The translations under genes were made by a program, and so were the position numbers. A DNA stretch of 49,872 nucleotides, taken from NCBI GenBank assembly GCA_944389295.1, contig CALXLV010000007.1, positions 1 through 49,872 of the forward strand. The letters are read 5' to 3'. Source of the DNA: an uncultured Spirochaetaceae bacterium. Lineage in GTDB: Bacteria; Spirochaetota; Spirochaetia; Sphaerochaetales; Sphaerochaetaceae. The first letter of the stretch is position 1; each line of letters begins with the position of its first letter. The notes below the pieces were generated by a model. It saw nothing but the letters and a program-made list of their open reading frames with translations. It was not told where the DNA came from and made no database searches. Below are positions 35,565-44,668 of the stretch, piece after piece.

Positions 35565-36593
35565 ATGATCACCAAGAGAACGGATTTAACACCAGATCAG
35601 AACTATACATGGATCGATGCGAGGGATTTGGACAAAGATGATATCTCAATCCTGACGGATGAGTATCTTATCTCCTCCGAACTCCTTGCGGATATCATGG
35701 ATGCGGACGAGCAGAGCCGTATTGAGAAAGAGGACGATTATACTGTAATAATCTGCCGTCTGCCGTCGGCGGAGGAGAATGAGGATAATCCTCTGGAGCG
35801 TACCACTGTGCCTCTGGGAATAATACTCTTTCCTGACAGGATCATAACCATCTGCCACGGAGACAGCGTCGTGATAGACGATTTCGCCCGGCACCGCGTC
35901 AGAAGATGCCCTGTAAATACGAAAGAGGGATTCGTGATATCCATACTCGGACGCGCGGCCCTTGTCTACATCAGGTTCCTCAAATACATAAACAGACAGA
36001 AGGACCTCGTGGAAGAGCAGCTTCATGAGTCCATCATGAACTATGAGCTCATACAGCTTCTGCAGATACAGAAGTCGCTTGTATATCTAACGACAGGCCT
36101 CACGGACAACGAGGTTCTTCTTGAGCGTCTGCAGAAAACTCCTTATTTCAGGCTGAACAGCGAGGATGAGGCGGAGTTCCTCGAGGACAGCATAATCGAC
36201 AACAAGCAGGCCATAGCGATGGCCAACATCTATTCTGATATCCTCACAGGCACGATGGATGCCTTCGCCTCCGTCATCGGCAACAACATGAACCTGATAA
36301 TGAAAAGGCTCACCACCATATCGCTTTCGCTGATGTTCCCGACCTTCATCACAGGTTTCTTCGGCATGAACGTCATCCTTCCCGGCATGAGCAGCAGATG
36401 GGCGTGGATTTTCCTTCTCGTGCTCTGCGGCCTTGTAGCCATCATCGGTACGATAGCCATATCGGACAAGAGGAACAGCCTGATGAAGCGCAGCATCGGA
36501 GAGAAGGCAGGCAGGAAGAACAGAAAAGAGCGCACTCCATCCGAGATAAGGTATCTCAGAAGGAAGAAGCAGACTCTTGAGGCGGAGGACTGA
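35565..36593 (+). CDS. corA: CorA-type magnesium/cobalt transporter
   Basis: The 342-residue protein has a cytoplasmic helical domain, then two C-terminal membrane segments (about 265-285 and 295-315) with the family signature GMN in FFGMNVILPGM, and a basic tail. It forms pentameric Mg2+ channels in the inner membrane. The start is preceded by GGGGAG inside a hairpin. It ends one base before the convergent methyltransferase gene. Confidence 0.9.
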   Translation: MITKRTDLTPDQNYTWIDARDLDKDDISILTDEYLISSELLADIMDADEQSRIEKEDDYTVIICRLPSAEENEDNPLERTTVPLGIILFPDRIITICHGDSVVIDDFARHRVRRCPVNTKEGFVISILGRAALVYIRFLKYINRQKDLVEEQLHESIMNYELIQLLQIQKSLVYLTTGLTDNEVLLERLQKTPYFRLNSEDEAEFLEDSIIDNKQAIAMANIYSDILTGTMDAFASVIGNNMNLIMKRLTTISLSLMFPTFITGFFGMNVILPGMSSRWAWIFLLVLCGLVAIIGTIAISDKRNSLMKRSIGEKAGRKNRKERTPSEIRYLRRKKQTLEAED

Positions 36594-37817
36594 TCATTTC
36601 AGCACTCTGATGATGAAACCCTTTAGGTACTCGCTCTCTGGGAAAGATAGCCTAACCGGGTGATCCTCACCAGCACCGAGCGAGGCGAGTATCTGGGCCT
36701 CGACTCCGGCATCCGATGCCGCCCATGAGACGGCCTTTCTCAGATCCTCCCTCGAGAGAGCTCCCGAGCACGAGAATGTCGCTATGATTCCGCCGTCCTT
36801 TATCTTCATCATCGCGATGCGGTTGAGATCCTTATAGGCTTTCATCGCATTCTCTAGCTGTGACTTGGTTTTTGCGAGCTTCGGGGGATCGAGGATCATC
36901 ATGTCATAGAAGTCCTCTCTGATTCCCCTTATATGCTCAAAGGCATTCGCAGCCGTTATAGTCACCTTATCCCTTGAACCTGCGAGAATAACTCCCATAT
37001 CCTCGTTCAGGTGTATCTGGTAAAGCAGATGCCTCAGAGCCGATTCGGAAGAATCGACGGCATCGACGCGGCAGGCTCCTCCTCTGAGCGCATGGAGGGT
37101 GAATGCTCCAGTGTATGAGAAGAGGTCAAGAACTGTCTTTCCCGCTGCATAGCGCTCAGCTGCATTCCTGCTTTCCCTCTGGTCGCAGTAGAACCCTGAT
37201 TTCTGGCTCCTGCCGGGCGCAGACTCATACCATATGCCGCTCTCCAGGAAACGGACGTTATCCCTCTCAGGCTGACCCTTTGTCTCCGCGCCTCCCGTGA
37301 ATGTTCTCGTTTTCTCAGAAAGCCCCTCAGCTCCGGCAAACTGCCTGTCTGTCACAGCCTCGATCAGGGCGGGGTGAAGCAGCCTCTCAAGCTCGGATGC
37401 GATCACGGGCAGGAATGTATCCGCAAAGCGTGCGGAGACAATGATCCTTATCTCTCTGCCATATACATCCGCGGCGATTCCGGGAAGGAAATCGGCCTCT
37501 CCGTGAATCAGCCGGAAAGCGGTGGTATCAGGGAGGGAGAAGAAGCTCCTGCGCCTTGTCACGGCGCTGCGCACAGTTTTTCTGATGAACTCTTCGCCTA
37601 TCTCCTCGTCATCGTTCCAGGAGAGGAGGCGGAGGATTATATGGCTCTTCTCATCATACCAGCCGTATGCGATGAACTCCCCGGATGCGGAATATACCTT
37701 CGCCCAGTCAGCCTCCTCCCGCTCCGGTTCGACACTCTCTATCGCGCCTGAGAATACCCATGGATGATGATGCCTTGCGGCCTTCTCCCTGCCGTCTTTC
37801 AGCTTTATCTCGTACAT
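36594..37817 (-). CDS. class I SAM-dependent rRNA methyltransferase (RlmI-like)
   Basis: The 407-residue protein has an N-terminal PUA-like domain (HPWVFSGAIESVEP), an EEHAD-like middle region and a C-terminal Rossmann methyltransferase with VLDLFSYTGAFTLHA, DSSESAL and MILDPPKLAKT. The group methylates C5 of cytidines in 23S rRNA (RlmI, C1962 in E. coli). A longer frame runs further upstream, but the start at 37817 begins the family-like part (MYEIKLKDGREK) and stands six bases after a -10 box. Confidence 0.85.
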   Translation of the reverse strand: MYEIKLKDGREKAARHHHPWVFSGAIESVEPEREEADWAKVYSASGEFIAYGWYDEKSHIILRLLSWNDDEEIGEEFIRKTVRSAVTRRRSFFSLPDTTAFRLIHGEADFLPGIAADVYGREIRIIVSARFADTFLPVIASELERLLHPALIEAVTDRQFAGAEGLSEKTRTFTGGAETKGQPERDNVRFLESGIWYESAPGRSQKSGFYCDQRESRNAAERYAAGKTVLDLFSYTGAFTLHALRGGACRVDAVDSSESALRHLLYQIHLNEDMGVILAGSRDKVTITAANAFEHIRGIREDFYDMMILDPPKLAKTKSQLENAMKAYKDLNRIAMMKIKDGGIIATFSCSGALSREDLRKAVSWAASDAGVEAQILASLGAGEDHPVRLSFPESEYLKGFIIRVLK

Positions 37818-37823
37818 ACCCCG

Positions 37824-37852
37824 ATCGTACCGATAGCCATGAGTGTGTGCAA
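37824..37852 (-). promoter_or_regulatory. leaderless promoter of the methyltransferase gene
   Basis: Minus strand: TTGCAC, 17-base spacer, TACGAT, six bases, ATG. Its -35 overlaps the expected -35 of the divergent HAD gene. Confidence 0.5.
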
Positions 37853-37868
37853 GATGGACGATAACGGC

Positions 37869-37880
37869 TAGAATGGCCCT
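37869..37880 (+). promoter_or_regulatory. leaderless -10 box of the HAD phosphatase gene
   Basis: TAGAATGGC followed by CCT and the ATG at 37881; the same TAGAATGGC with six-base spacing precedes the gene at 19896. Confidence 0.5.
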
Positions 37881-38534
37881 ATGAAAGCGGTATTCTTCGA
37901 TCTGGACGGAACACTTCTCGATACTGTTGAGGATATAAGAAGCGCTGTTAACTACGCGCTCAGGGCATATGACGGCGAGGAGGCATCCCGGGACGAGGTC
38001 AGAAGGTATGTAGGAAGAGGACTGAGACGCGCGCTTCTCACGGCTGTCTCTGAAAAGCATCCGAAGGGCATATGCGATGACAACGAGTTCTCGCTCGCTT
38101 TCGCGCTCATGATGAGCTATTACCGCAACCATCCCGCAGATCATGCCGTTCCATATCCAGGCATCCCGGAGCTTCTTGAGAGCTTGAAGGGGAGAGGCAT
38201 CAGGCTCGGCATCGTCTCAAACAAGGATGACGGCATCGTGCAGGCGATAGTCAGCAAGTTCTTTCCCTCCGTCTTTGATTTCGTCTCCGGGCAGATCGCA
38301 GGAACTCCGCTGAAACCCGATCCGACGCTTCTGCTTTCCGCGCTGGAGAAGGTCGGGGCAGCTGTGGATGAGAGCGTGTATGTCGGCGACAGCGAGGTTG
38401 ATGCGGAGACTGGAAAGAGAGCTGGAGTGAGGACGCTCGTCGTCTCCTACGGATTCCGCAGTCCTGAAGAGCTCGCGGATGCGGGAATAAAAGCCGATGC
38501 CGCGGATGTCGGAGAGCTTTCATCTCTGCTCTGA
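37881..38534 (+). CDS. HAD phosphatase, phosphoglycolate phosphatase-like
   Basis: The 217-residue protein has all HAD motifs: FFDLDGTLLDT (nucleophile Asp), IVSNKDD, a Lys in TPLKPDP and VGDSEVDAETGKRAG. It resembles Gph, which removes phosphate from 2-phosphoglycolate, but substrate is not certain in this family. A separate promoter and ribosome-binding site follow for the phosphomutase gene. Confidence 0.85.
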   Translation: MKAVFFDLDGTLLDTVEDIRSAVNYALRAYDGEEASRDEVRRYVGRGLRRALLTAVSEKHPKGICDDNEFSLAFALMMSYYRNHPADHAVPYPGIPELLESLKGRGIRLGIVSNKDDGIVQAIVSKFFPSVFDFVSGQIAGTPLKPDPTLLLSALEKVGAAVDESVYVGDSEVDAETGKRAGVRTLVVSYGFRSPEELADAGIKADAADVGELSSLL

Positions 38535-38564
38535 TATGATAGAATTGCAGAAAGGAGGGTTTAT

Positions 38565-40280
38565 ATGGAGTTTACTGACAGGATAAAGGCAGATGTCCTC
38601 GCAGCTGCGAGAGAGTATATAGCCTCGGAGACGAACGATGTATTCCGCCTTGAGGTTGAGAATGCAATAGAACTTGGAGACTGGGAGGGGCTTTACGACC
38701 GCTTCTACACATCGCTTGCGTTCGGTACTGCCGGTATGCGCGGCGTCATCGGGGGAGGAACCAACAGAATAAACACCTACATGGTCCGCAAGGTGACGCA
38801 GGGACTCTCTGACTATCTCAATACGGCGGTGAAGGAGCCGTCATGCGTGATAGCCTACGATTCAAGGGAGTTCTCGCAGGATTTCGCGCACTCCGCGGCC
38901 CGCGTCCTCGCATCCAACGGCGTGAGGGTGTATCTCTATGATTCCCTCCGTCCTGTGCCGATGCTCTCGTTTGCTGTAAGGCATCTTAAGACGACCGCGG
39001 GCATTGTCATCACAGCTTCCCACAATCCGTCAAAATACAACGGCTACAAAGTCTACTGGTCTGACGGAGGACAGGTGACGCCTCCTCATGACATAGGAAT
39101 CGCGGAGAGGGCGAACAGCGTCAAAGCTGCAGACATAAAGGACATGGATGAGGAGGAACTCCGCAGGAGCGGTGTTCTCACATCTGTTCCGGAAGAGGTG
39201 GACGAGGCATACTACGCGATGGTCACCGCCTCTCTGAGACGTCCTGAGCTGATAAGCAAATCCACAGTCAAGGTTGCATACACCCCGCTTCACGGCTCTG
39301 GAAACGTGCCTGTGAACCACATGCTCTCTGCCCTTGGAATCGAGTGCCATACCGTGAAGGAGCAGCAGGAGCCTGACGGGAAGTTCCCGACAGTGAAGCT
39401 GCCCAACCCGGAGAGCGCTGAGGCGATGGAGAAGGTTATCGCCCTTGGAAAGGAGATAAAGGCAGACATTGTGCTCGGAACCGATCCGGATGCGGACAGA
39501 CTGGGAATCGCGATTCCCACCGACCCGTCAAAGAGCGGTTATCTCCTCCTTACCGGCAACCAGATAGCGACACTGCTTGTCGACTACCTCCTCACCACGA
39601 CAAGGGAAATGGGAAGGGAAGGCACACCGTTTGTGGCAAAGAGCCTCGTCACCACCGATCTTGTCAGGAAGATCACAGAGAAGAACGGAGGTATCTGCAA
39701 GGATGTCCTCACCGGCTTCAAATATATTGCAGAGGAGATTGAGAAGATCGCTGACGGCGTTTATCCGGGAGCGTATTTCCTCTTCGGCTGCGAGGAGAGC
39801 TACGGCTTCCTGACAGTTCCATCCGTGCATGACAAAGATGCTGTCTCGTCGGCAGTCGCCGCGGTGGAGATGATGTGCTACTACGCCTCGAAGGGCATAA
39901 CGCTCCAGCAGAGGCTTGATGCCATCTATGCATCCTATGGATATTCCACTGAAGTCGTGTTCTCGAATGAGTATGACGGAGCGGAAGGCAAGGAGAAGAT
40001 GAAGTCCATCATGGCAGGAATGAGGGCTCTCAGGAAGGGTGATACCCTTGTCTCCCGCGAGATCGCATCCGTTGAGGATCTTCTCGGCGAGAACACCGGA
40101 TTCCCCAGAGCAGATGTCGTCATCATCCGCTTCACATCCGGAGAGAAGCTGGTCATAAGGCCGTCCGGCACCGAGCCCAAGATAAAGTACTATCTCTTCC
40201 TCACGGAGGGTGAGGGAGGAAGGAAGGCGCTTGAAGAGAGCGTCGGGGAGATAAAGGCTCAGTTCATGGCCGCTCTCTGA
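38565..40280 (+). CDS. phosphoglucomutase/phosphomannomutase
   Basis: The 571-residue protein has the alpha-D-phosphohexomutase domains in order: AFGTAGMRG, the phosphoserine loop VITASHNPSKYNGYK, the metal loop GTDPDADRLGI, the sugar-binding GCEESYGF and C-terminal RPSGTEPKIKYY. It links glycolysis to glycan precursors and resembles PgcA of Firmicutes. AAAGGAGGG precedes the start; TATGAT and TAGAAT boxes (38535-38545) suggest its own promoter. Confidence 0.92.
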   Translation: MEFTDRIKADVLAAAREYIASETNDVFRLEVENAIELGDWEGLYDRFYTSLAFGTAGMRGVIGGGTNRINTYMVRKVTQGLSDYLNTAVKEPSCVIAYDSREFSQDFAHSAARVLASNGVRVYLYDSLRPVPMLSFAVRHLKTTAGIVITASHNPSKYNGYKVYWSDGGQVTPPHDIGIAERANSVKAADIKDMDEEELRRSGVLTSVPEEVDEAYYAMVTASLRRPELISKSTVKVAYTPLHGSGNVPVNHMLSALGIECHTVKEQQEPDGKFPTVKLPNPESAEAMEKVIALGKEIKADIVLGTDPDADRLGIAIPTDPSKSGYLLLTGNQIATLLVDYLLTTTREMGREGTPFVAKSLVTTDLVRKITEKNGGICKDVLTGFKYIAEEIEKIADGVYPGAYFLFGCEESYGFLTVPSVHDKDAVSSAVAAVEMMCYYASKGITLQQRLDAIYASYGYSTEVVFSNEYDGAEGKEKMKSIMAGMRALRKGDTLVSREIASVEDLLGENTGFPRADVVIIRFTSGEKLVIRPSGTEPKIKYYLFLTEGEGGRKALEESVGEIKAQFMAAL

Positions 40281-41050
40281 TGGTTCTCTACCGCTTCGGA
40301 ATGAGAGGGGAGCCGATGTATGTCTCGGACATCCCCTCAATCCCCTTTGATTCAGTGGAGAGTGTTCCCTCTTTCCATATATTCTCCTCATCGGTACTCA
40401 GCTTCGATGAGGAGGATGAGGCTGTGAAAGAAGCCGGACGCATGGCTGAGGATGCCGCTTTCCGCTGGATACAGGATAAGCGCTATACCCTGCGCCTCTT
40501 TGCATCGTCAGTGCTCTTCCTGCTGGTCTATCTCTTCTTATCGGTGGCTGTCCCTGATCCCGTTCCTGTTGTCGACGAGATTCTTTTCTCAGTTCTCGCC
40601 GCAGCTGTGTGCTGGATTCTCCTCTCCAGAGCGGACAGGTCATCTGCCCTGATGAGAAGCCGTCTGGAGCTCCTGCAGAGCGCGATTGAGCATCCCCATC
40701 CTGTCATCTCCGACGATATGGGCAGGCTTGAGGAGCTCTATGCCTCCCTCTACGAGCACAAACTTCTTGAGCTTGCAGAAATGATAGTCTCCGATGCGCT
40801 TCCTCTGGCTGATATTGAGGACAGAGAGTGGTTCCGTTCGTTCTTTCCCGTCTACAGAGCTTATGTGGAGAAGAACTTTCCGCACTTCATCAAGGAGTAC
40901 GGCAGAATGTCATCGCGTGCAGGCAGAGAGAAAGCGGGTGAAAAGGAACTCTGCCGTCTCAGAAAGCACCTTGTCCATCTGGCTGCCGGCGGTTTTGATC
41001 TTGTCTCATATGCTTTTTTCATGATCCTCTCGTCATCAGCTGCGGAATGA
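40280..41050 (+). CDS. hypothetical membrane protein
   Basis: The 256-residue protein has two adjacent membrane segments in the middle (about residues 72-92 and 97-117) flanked by acidic N-terminal and helical C-terminal parts. No known family recognised. It starts on the phosphomutase stop (TGATGG) and is in one operon with it and the ComEC-like gene. Confidence 0.6.
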   Translation: MVLYRFGMRGEPMYVSDIPSIPFDSVESVPSFHIFSSSVLSFDEEDEAVKEAGRMAEDAAFRWIQDKRYTLRLFASSVLFLLVYLFLSVAVPDPVPVVDEILFSVLAAAVCWILLSRADRSSALMRSRLELLQSAIEHPHPVISDDMGRLEELYASLYEHKLLELAEMIVSDALPLADIEDREWFRSFFPVYRAYVEKNFPHFIKEYGRMSSRAGREKAGEKELCRLRKHLVHLAAGGFDLVSYAFFMILSSSAAE

Positions 41051-41065
41051 CGCGTATATCCCTGT

Positions 41066-42376
41066 ATGGGATACATCGCTGTGATCGCAGCCTCATACAT
41101 CCTCAGATTCTTTCCGGAGTTCTTCTCTCGGCCTCTGCTCGTGCTTCCTGCGCTTACTCTGGCCGCAGCTGTGCTGCTCCGAAGTGGAAAGTGCGCATTA
41201 TCCCTCATTCTCGCTGCCCTGATGTTCCATTCCTCCTTGCAGTCAGTGCCATATGTATCGCTTGATGCCGCTGTCCCAGCGGAAGAGATATCCTCACTTT
41301 ACGGCAAGGTGATACAGGACAGCACGATGCGCAGGAACGGCACCGGATACAGGATTGTGGTCAGCATGGCAGCAGACGGGGAGGGCAATCTCTTCTCCGC
41401 ATCCGGCTGCATCTTCGTGACAGCCCCGCAGTCCGATCTTTGCTGCGGAGACAGAGTAAGGAGCGATGGAAGAGTTTTTGGGGAAATCTTCATCTCATAC
41501 TCTGCAGAACTCCTCGAACGTTCACGCCTTACGGAGATAAGACGCGGTGTGCTGGAGTGGGCAAGAGGTAGACTGAGACCTTACGGGGATGCCGGAGAGC
41601 TTGCGCTGCGGCTTCTCTCAGGAACAGGAGAAAGAGGCGTGTTCTCGCTCACCGATGATGCCCTCGCATCAGGACTTTCGCATATTCTTGCCCTATCCGG
41701 CATGCATCTATCGATAATAGCGATGCTCATCTCTCCGCCTCTTGTCATAATCCTCGGCAGGAGATGGGGACGTGCGGCTGTGACGGTATTTCTCTTCATC
41801 TTCTCTTTCCTCACAGGCTGGAGACCGTCTCTTGCCAGGGCATTCATCTTCCGCCTCCTTATTGGAATCTGCGGAGAGCTTGAGATATCGTTCGTGCTGT
41901 CGTTCGTAATTCTCCTTGCACTCTTTCCCGAGTCCGCCGCTGATCTCGGAGCTGCGTACAGCTTCATATCGCTGGGAGGCATCTTCCTGGTATCGGAGAG
42001 AATCGGGAGGGCGCTGAGGAGGATATTCCCGATTCCACCTTCGCTCTCATCATCGTTGGCGGCATCGGCGGGGGCTCTGGTCTTCACGATACCTCTTACG
42101 GAGAGTATCTCCGGAAGCTATCAGACGGGAGCGGTCATAACATCATTTCCCGTCTCTGTGCTGATGACGCTCTTCATGGCGCTCTCGATTGCTGTGCTCA
42201 TTTTCCCGCCGTCCGGTATCATGCTTGAATACCTCTATAAGGCTGCGGAAAACATGTTCCGCATTGCCGCGCTCTTTCCTGTATCCACCGGTCCTATGCC
42301 ATATGCCGTCCTCATAGCTGTGTCGGCTTTCCTTATCATCGCCGGAGGTGAGAGGCGGGGGAGTCGGCAGCTCTGA
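41066..42376 (+). CDS. ComEC/Rec2-like membrane protein, core domain only
   Basis: ComEC forms the inner-membrane channel for DNA uptake. The 436-residue protein has a short N-terminal OB-like part (EISSLYGKVIQDS) and a polytopic competence domain with the family motif HILALSGMHLSII. The C-terminal metallo-beta-lactamase domain of typical ComEC (700-800 residues) is absent. The start has no clear ribosome-binding site; TATATC lies five bases before the ATG. Could act in DNA uptake with a separate nuclease, or be a shortened derivative. Confidence 0.8.
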   Translation: MGYIAVIAASYILRFFPEFFSRPLLVLPALTLAAAVLLRSGKCALSLILAALMFHSSLQSVPYVSLDAAVPAEEISSLYGKVIQDSTMRRNGTGYRIVVSMAADGEGNLFSASGCIFVTAPQSDLCCGDRVRSDGRVFGEIFISYSAELLERSRLTEIRRGVLEWARGRLRPYGDAGELALRLLSGTGERGVFSLTDDALASGLSHILALSGMHLSIIAMLISPPLVIILGRRWGRAAVTVFLFIFSFLTGWRPSLARAFIFRLLIGICGELEISFVLSFVILLALFPESAADLGAAYSFISLGGIFLVSERIGRALRRIFPIPPSLSSSLAASAGALVFTIPLTESISGSYQTGAVITSFPVSVLMTLFMALSIAVLIFPPSGIMLEYLYKAAENMFRIAALFPVSTGPMPYAVLIAVSAFLIIAGGERRGSRQL

Positions 42377-42427
42377 GTTTTTCTTGTGCCCCGGCACACC
42401 ATGGCTTACACTATCGCAGGAGGCGTT

Positions 42428-44668
42428 ATGATAGAGCAGAAGGAGAATGTGTTCGTCATCTCGACGGAGAACACTTCATATATGATCGGCATCCTCGATA
42501 CAGGCCATCCTGTACATCTGGGCTACGGTCCGCTTGTTGACTCTGTGCCGTCGATGGAGACTCTTTACGGAAGGGTCCGTCCGAACATCGGAACAGCCGC
42601 ATACTGGGATGAGGAGCATCGGGATATATTTCCGGCAAACCTTCCTCTTGAGTACTCGACACCTTGGCGCGGCGACAACAGCGAACCTGCGGTCATAGTG
42701 GAGTACGGAAACGGCTGCACCGCTCTCGATCTTCTCTATAGAGGCCATAGAATATACAGGGGCAAGGATACATCATTTCCCGCCTCCGTCCCTGACTCAG
42801 AGGGCGCCGAGACGCTTGAGCTCGAGCTCTCGGATTCCGTCCTTCCCATCTCGCTCTATCTCTCCTATACGGTATTCCCCTCATCCGATGTGATCATCCG
42901 CTCGGCGCGCATAGTCAACGGTACGGATGAGGCCGCGCTCCTCCGTTCCATTGCCTCGATGCAGCTTGATATCCCCTCCGACGGATGGGAGCTTGTAACT
43001 TTTGACGGCGCGTGGGCGAGGGAGAGATATGAGCACAGGCGTCCGCTGCTGCCGGGTGTGACTGCAGTCGGGAGCCGCCTTGGCTGTTCCGGAAACGAGC
43101 ATAATCCCCTCATCTATCTTGAGAACGGCAGAGGGGAGGTCTACGGCTTCAATCTCATCTACTCGGGCTGTCACAGAGAGTGTATCGATGTCTCTCCGTT
43201 CGGAAGGACGAGGGTGCTGACAGGCATAAATCCATATGGCTTCTCTTGGCGTCTCATGCCGGGAGAGAGCTTCTCCGCGCCGGAGGCCGTGATGACGTAT
43301 TCTCGTTCGGGAAGAGAGAAAGCCGTCCTCTCTTTCCATTCGTTCATAAACGATCATATAGTCAGCGGATACTGGAAAGGGAGGGAGAGGCCTGTTCTCC
43401 TCAACAGCTGGGAGGCGAGCTATTTCAGCTTTGACGAGGAGAGGGTGCTCTCGCTTGCAGAGGCCGGAAAGGAACTGGGGATTGAGCTCTTCGTGCTCGA
43501 CGACGGGTGGTTCGGAAAACGCACCGATGACACGAAGGGGCTTGGGGACTGGTATCCCAACCGCGACAGGTTCCCCTGCGGCATGGGAAAGTTCGCAGAG
43601 AAGATACGCTCCATGGGACTGATGTTCGGTATATGGATGGAGCCGGAGATGGTCAATTTCGACTCCGATCTCTACCGCTCCCATCCAGACTGGGTTATTG
43701 CACTGCCGGGGAGGAAGCCTCTTCCCTGCCGCCATCAGTACATCCTCGATCTCTCACGTCAGGAAGTAAGGGAATACATCATTGATGCAGTATCATCCGT
43801 GATAGATGAAAGCGGCGCCGCATACATCAAGTGGGATATGAACAGGACGTTCACGGACCTCTTCTCCTATGGAAGCATGGGAACAGCCGGCGAGCTGATG
43901 CACAGGTACATCCTCGGACTGTATGAGGTCATGGGGAGGCTTAAAGAGCGTTATCCGAAGGTGCTTTTCGAGGGATGCGCCTCCGGCGGAAACAGATATG
44001 ACCTTGGAATGCTTCTTTTCATGCCGCAGATCTGGGCGAGCGACAACACCGATCTCCACGACAGGGTGATGATAGAGGAGGGAACTCTGATGGGCTATCC
44101 CCAGTCCACGATGGGGGCGCATGTCTCTGCATCCCCGGGACACCAGAGCCTGCGCGTAAGCCGCATCGACAGCAGGTTCAGCGTTGCCGCGTTCGGCGCA
44201 TTCGGCTATGAGCTCGATGTTTCCGCTCTCTCTGATGATGACAAAGAGAGCGTGAGGGATGAGATCGCTTTCTACAAGAAGTACCGGAAAGTCCTCCAGT
44301 TCGGAGAGTTCAGAGTGGAGCATGTCTCTCCCAATCAGAGGTTCTGGTACTCAACTCTGGGAAAGACGACTGTGGCTGCGGAGATACAGACTCTCAATGA
44401 GGTGCATACGGGACGTCTGGACAGACTTCGCCTGCCGTGCGCCGCTGACGGGAAGATGTACCGTGTGACTGCCAGAAAGGAGCGCATCCCTGAATCATCA
44501 GGAGCCGCCGGCGGAATGACGGAGGATTTTTCCATTGAAGTGTCAGGAATGGTGCTGAGGGAGTATGGAGCTGCGCTGGGACCGCAGTTCACTGGAAACG
44601 GATTTGCCGAGGGCACGCGCATTCTCGGCGACTTCGGCTCTAGGCTCTATGTGATTGAGGAGGTGTAG
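42428..44668 (+). CDS. alpha-galactosidase, glycoside hydrolase family 36
   Basis: The 746-residue protein releases alpha-galactose from raffinose-type sugars or galactomannan. It has the beta-sandwich N-terminal domain, VLDDGWFGKR, the nucleophile D470 in IKWDMNR, CASGGNRYDLGML and the acid/base D539 in WASDNTD, the usual length for bacterial GH36. No signal peptide, so cytoplasmic. AGGAGG four bases upstream fixes the start at 42428; a longer frame runs upstream without support. The sugar kinase gene follows at once. Confidence 0.93.
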   Translation: MIEQKENVFVISTENTSYMIGILDTGHPVHLGYGPLVDSVPSMETLYGRVRPNIGTAAYWDEEHRDIFPANLPLEYSTPWRGDNSEPAVIVEYGNGCTALDLLYRGHRIYRGKDTSFPASVPDSEGAETLELELSDSVLPISLYLSYTVFPSSDVIIRSARIVNGTDEAALLRSIASMQLDIPSDGWELVTFDGAWARERYEHRRPLLPGVTAVGSRLGCSGNEHNPLIYLENGRGEVYGFNLIYSGCHRECIDVSPFGRTRVLTGINPYGFSWRLMPGESFSAPEAVMTYSRSGREKAVLSFHSFINDHIVSGYWKGRERPVLLNSWEASYFSFDEERVLSLAEAGKELGIELFVLDDGWFGKRTDDTKGLGDWYPNRDRFPCGMGKFAEKIRSMGLMFGIWMEPEMVNFDSDLYRSHPDWVIALPGRKPLPCRHQYILDLSRQEVREYIIDAVSSVIDESGAAYIKWDMNRTFTDLFSYGSMGTAGELMHRYILGLYEVMGRLKERYPKVLFEGCASGGNRYDLGMLLFMPQIWASDNTDLHDRVMIEEGTLMGYPQSTMGAHVSASPGHQSLRVSRIDSRFSVAAFGAFGYELDVSALSDDDKESVRDEIAFYKKYRKVLQFGEFRVEHVSPNQRFWYSTLGKTTVAAEIQTLNEVHTGRLDRLRLPCAADGKMYRVTARKERIPESSGAAGGMTEDFSIEVSGMVLREYGAALGPQFTGNGFAEGTRILGDFGSRLYVIEEV

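Noticed and set aside
35430..35565. M-box or another known Mg2+ riboswitch before corA
   Set aside because: The conserved M-box segments as I know them are not present; a leader-peptide mechanism fits the sequence better.
34010..35575. Long minus-strand open frame (521 codons) opposite pyrC and the corA leader
   Set aside because: Low-complexity, no motif, and it runs through pyrC, whose identity is clear from metal-binding motifs.
37818..38144. 109-codon N-terminal extension of the methyltransferase
   Set aside because: It overlaps the HAD gene on the other strand, and the PUA domain begins at 37817 next to a -10 box.
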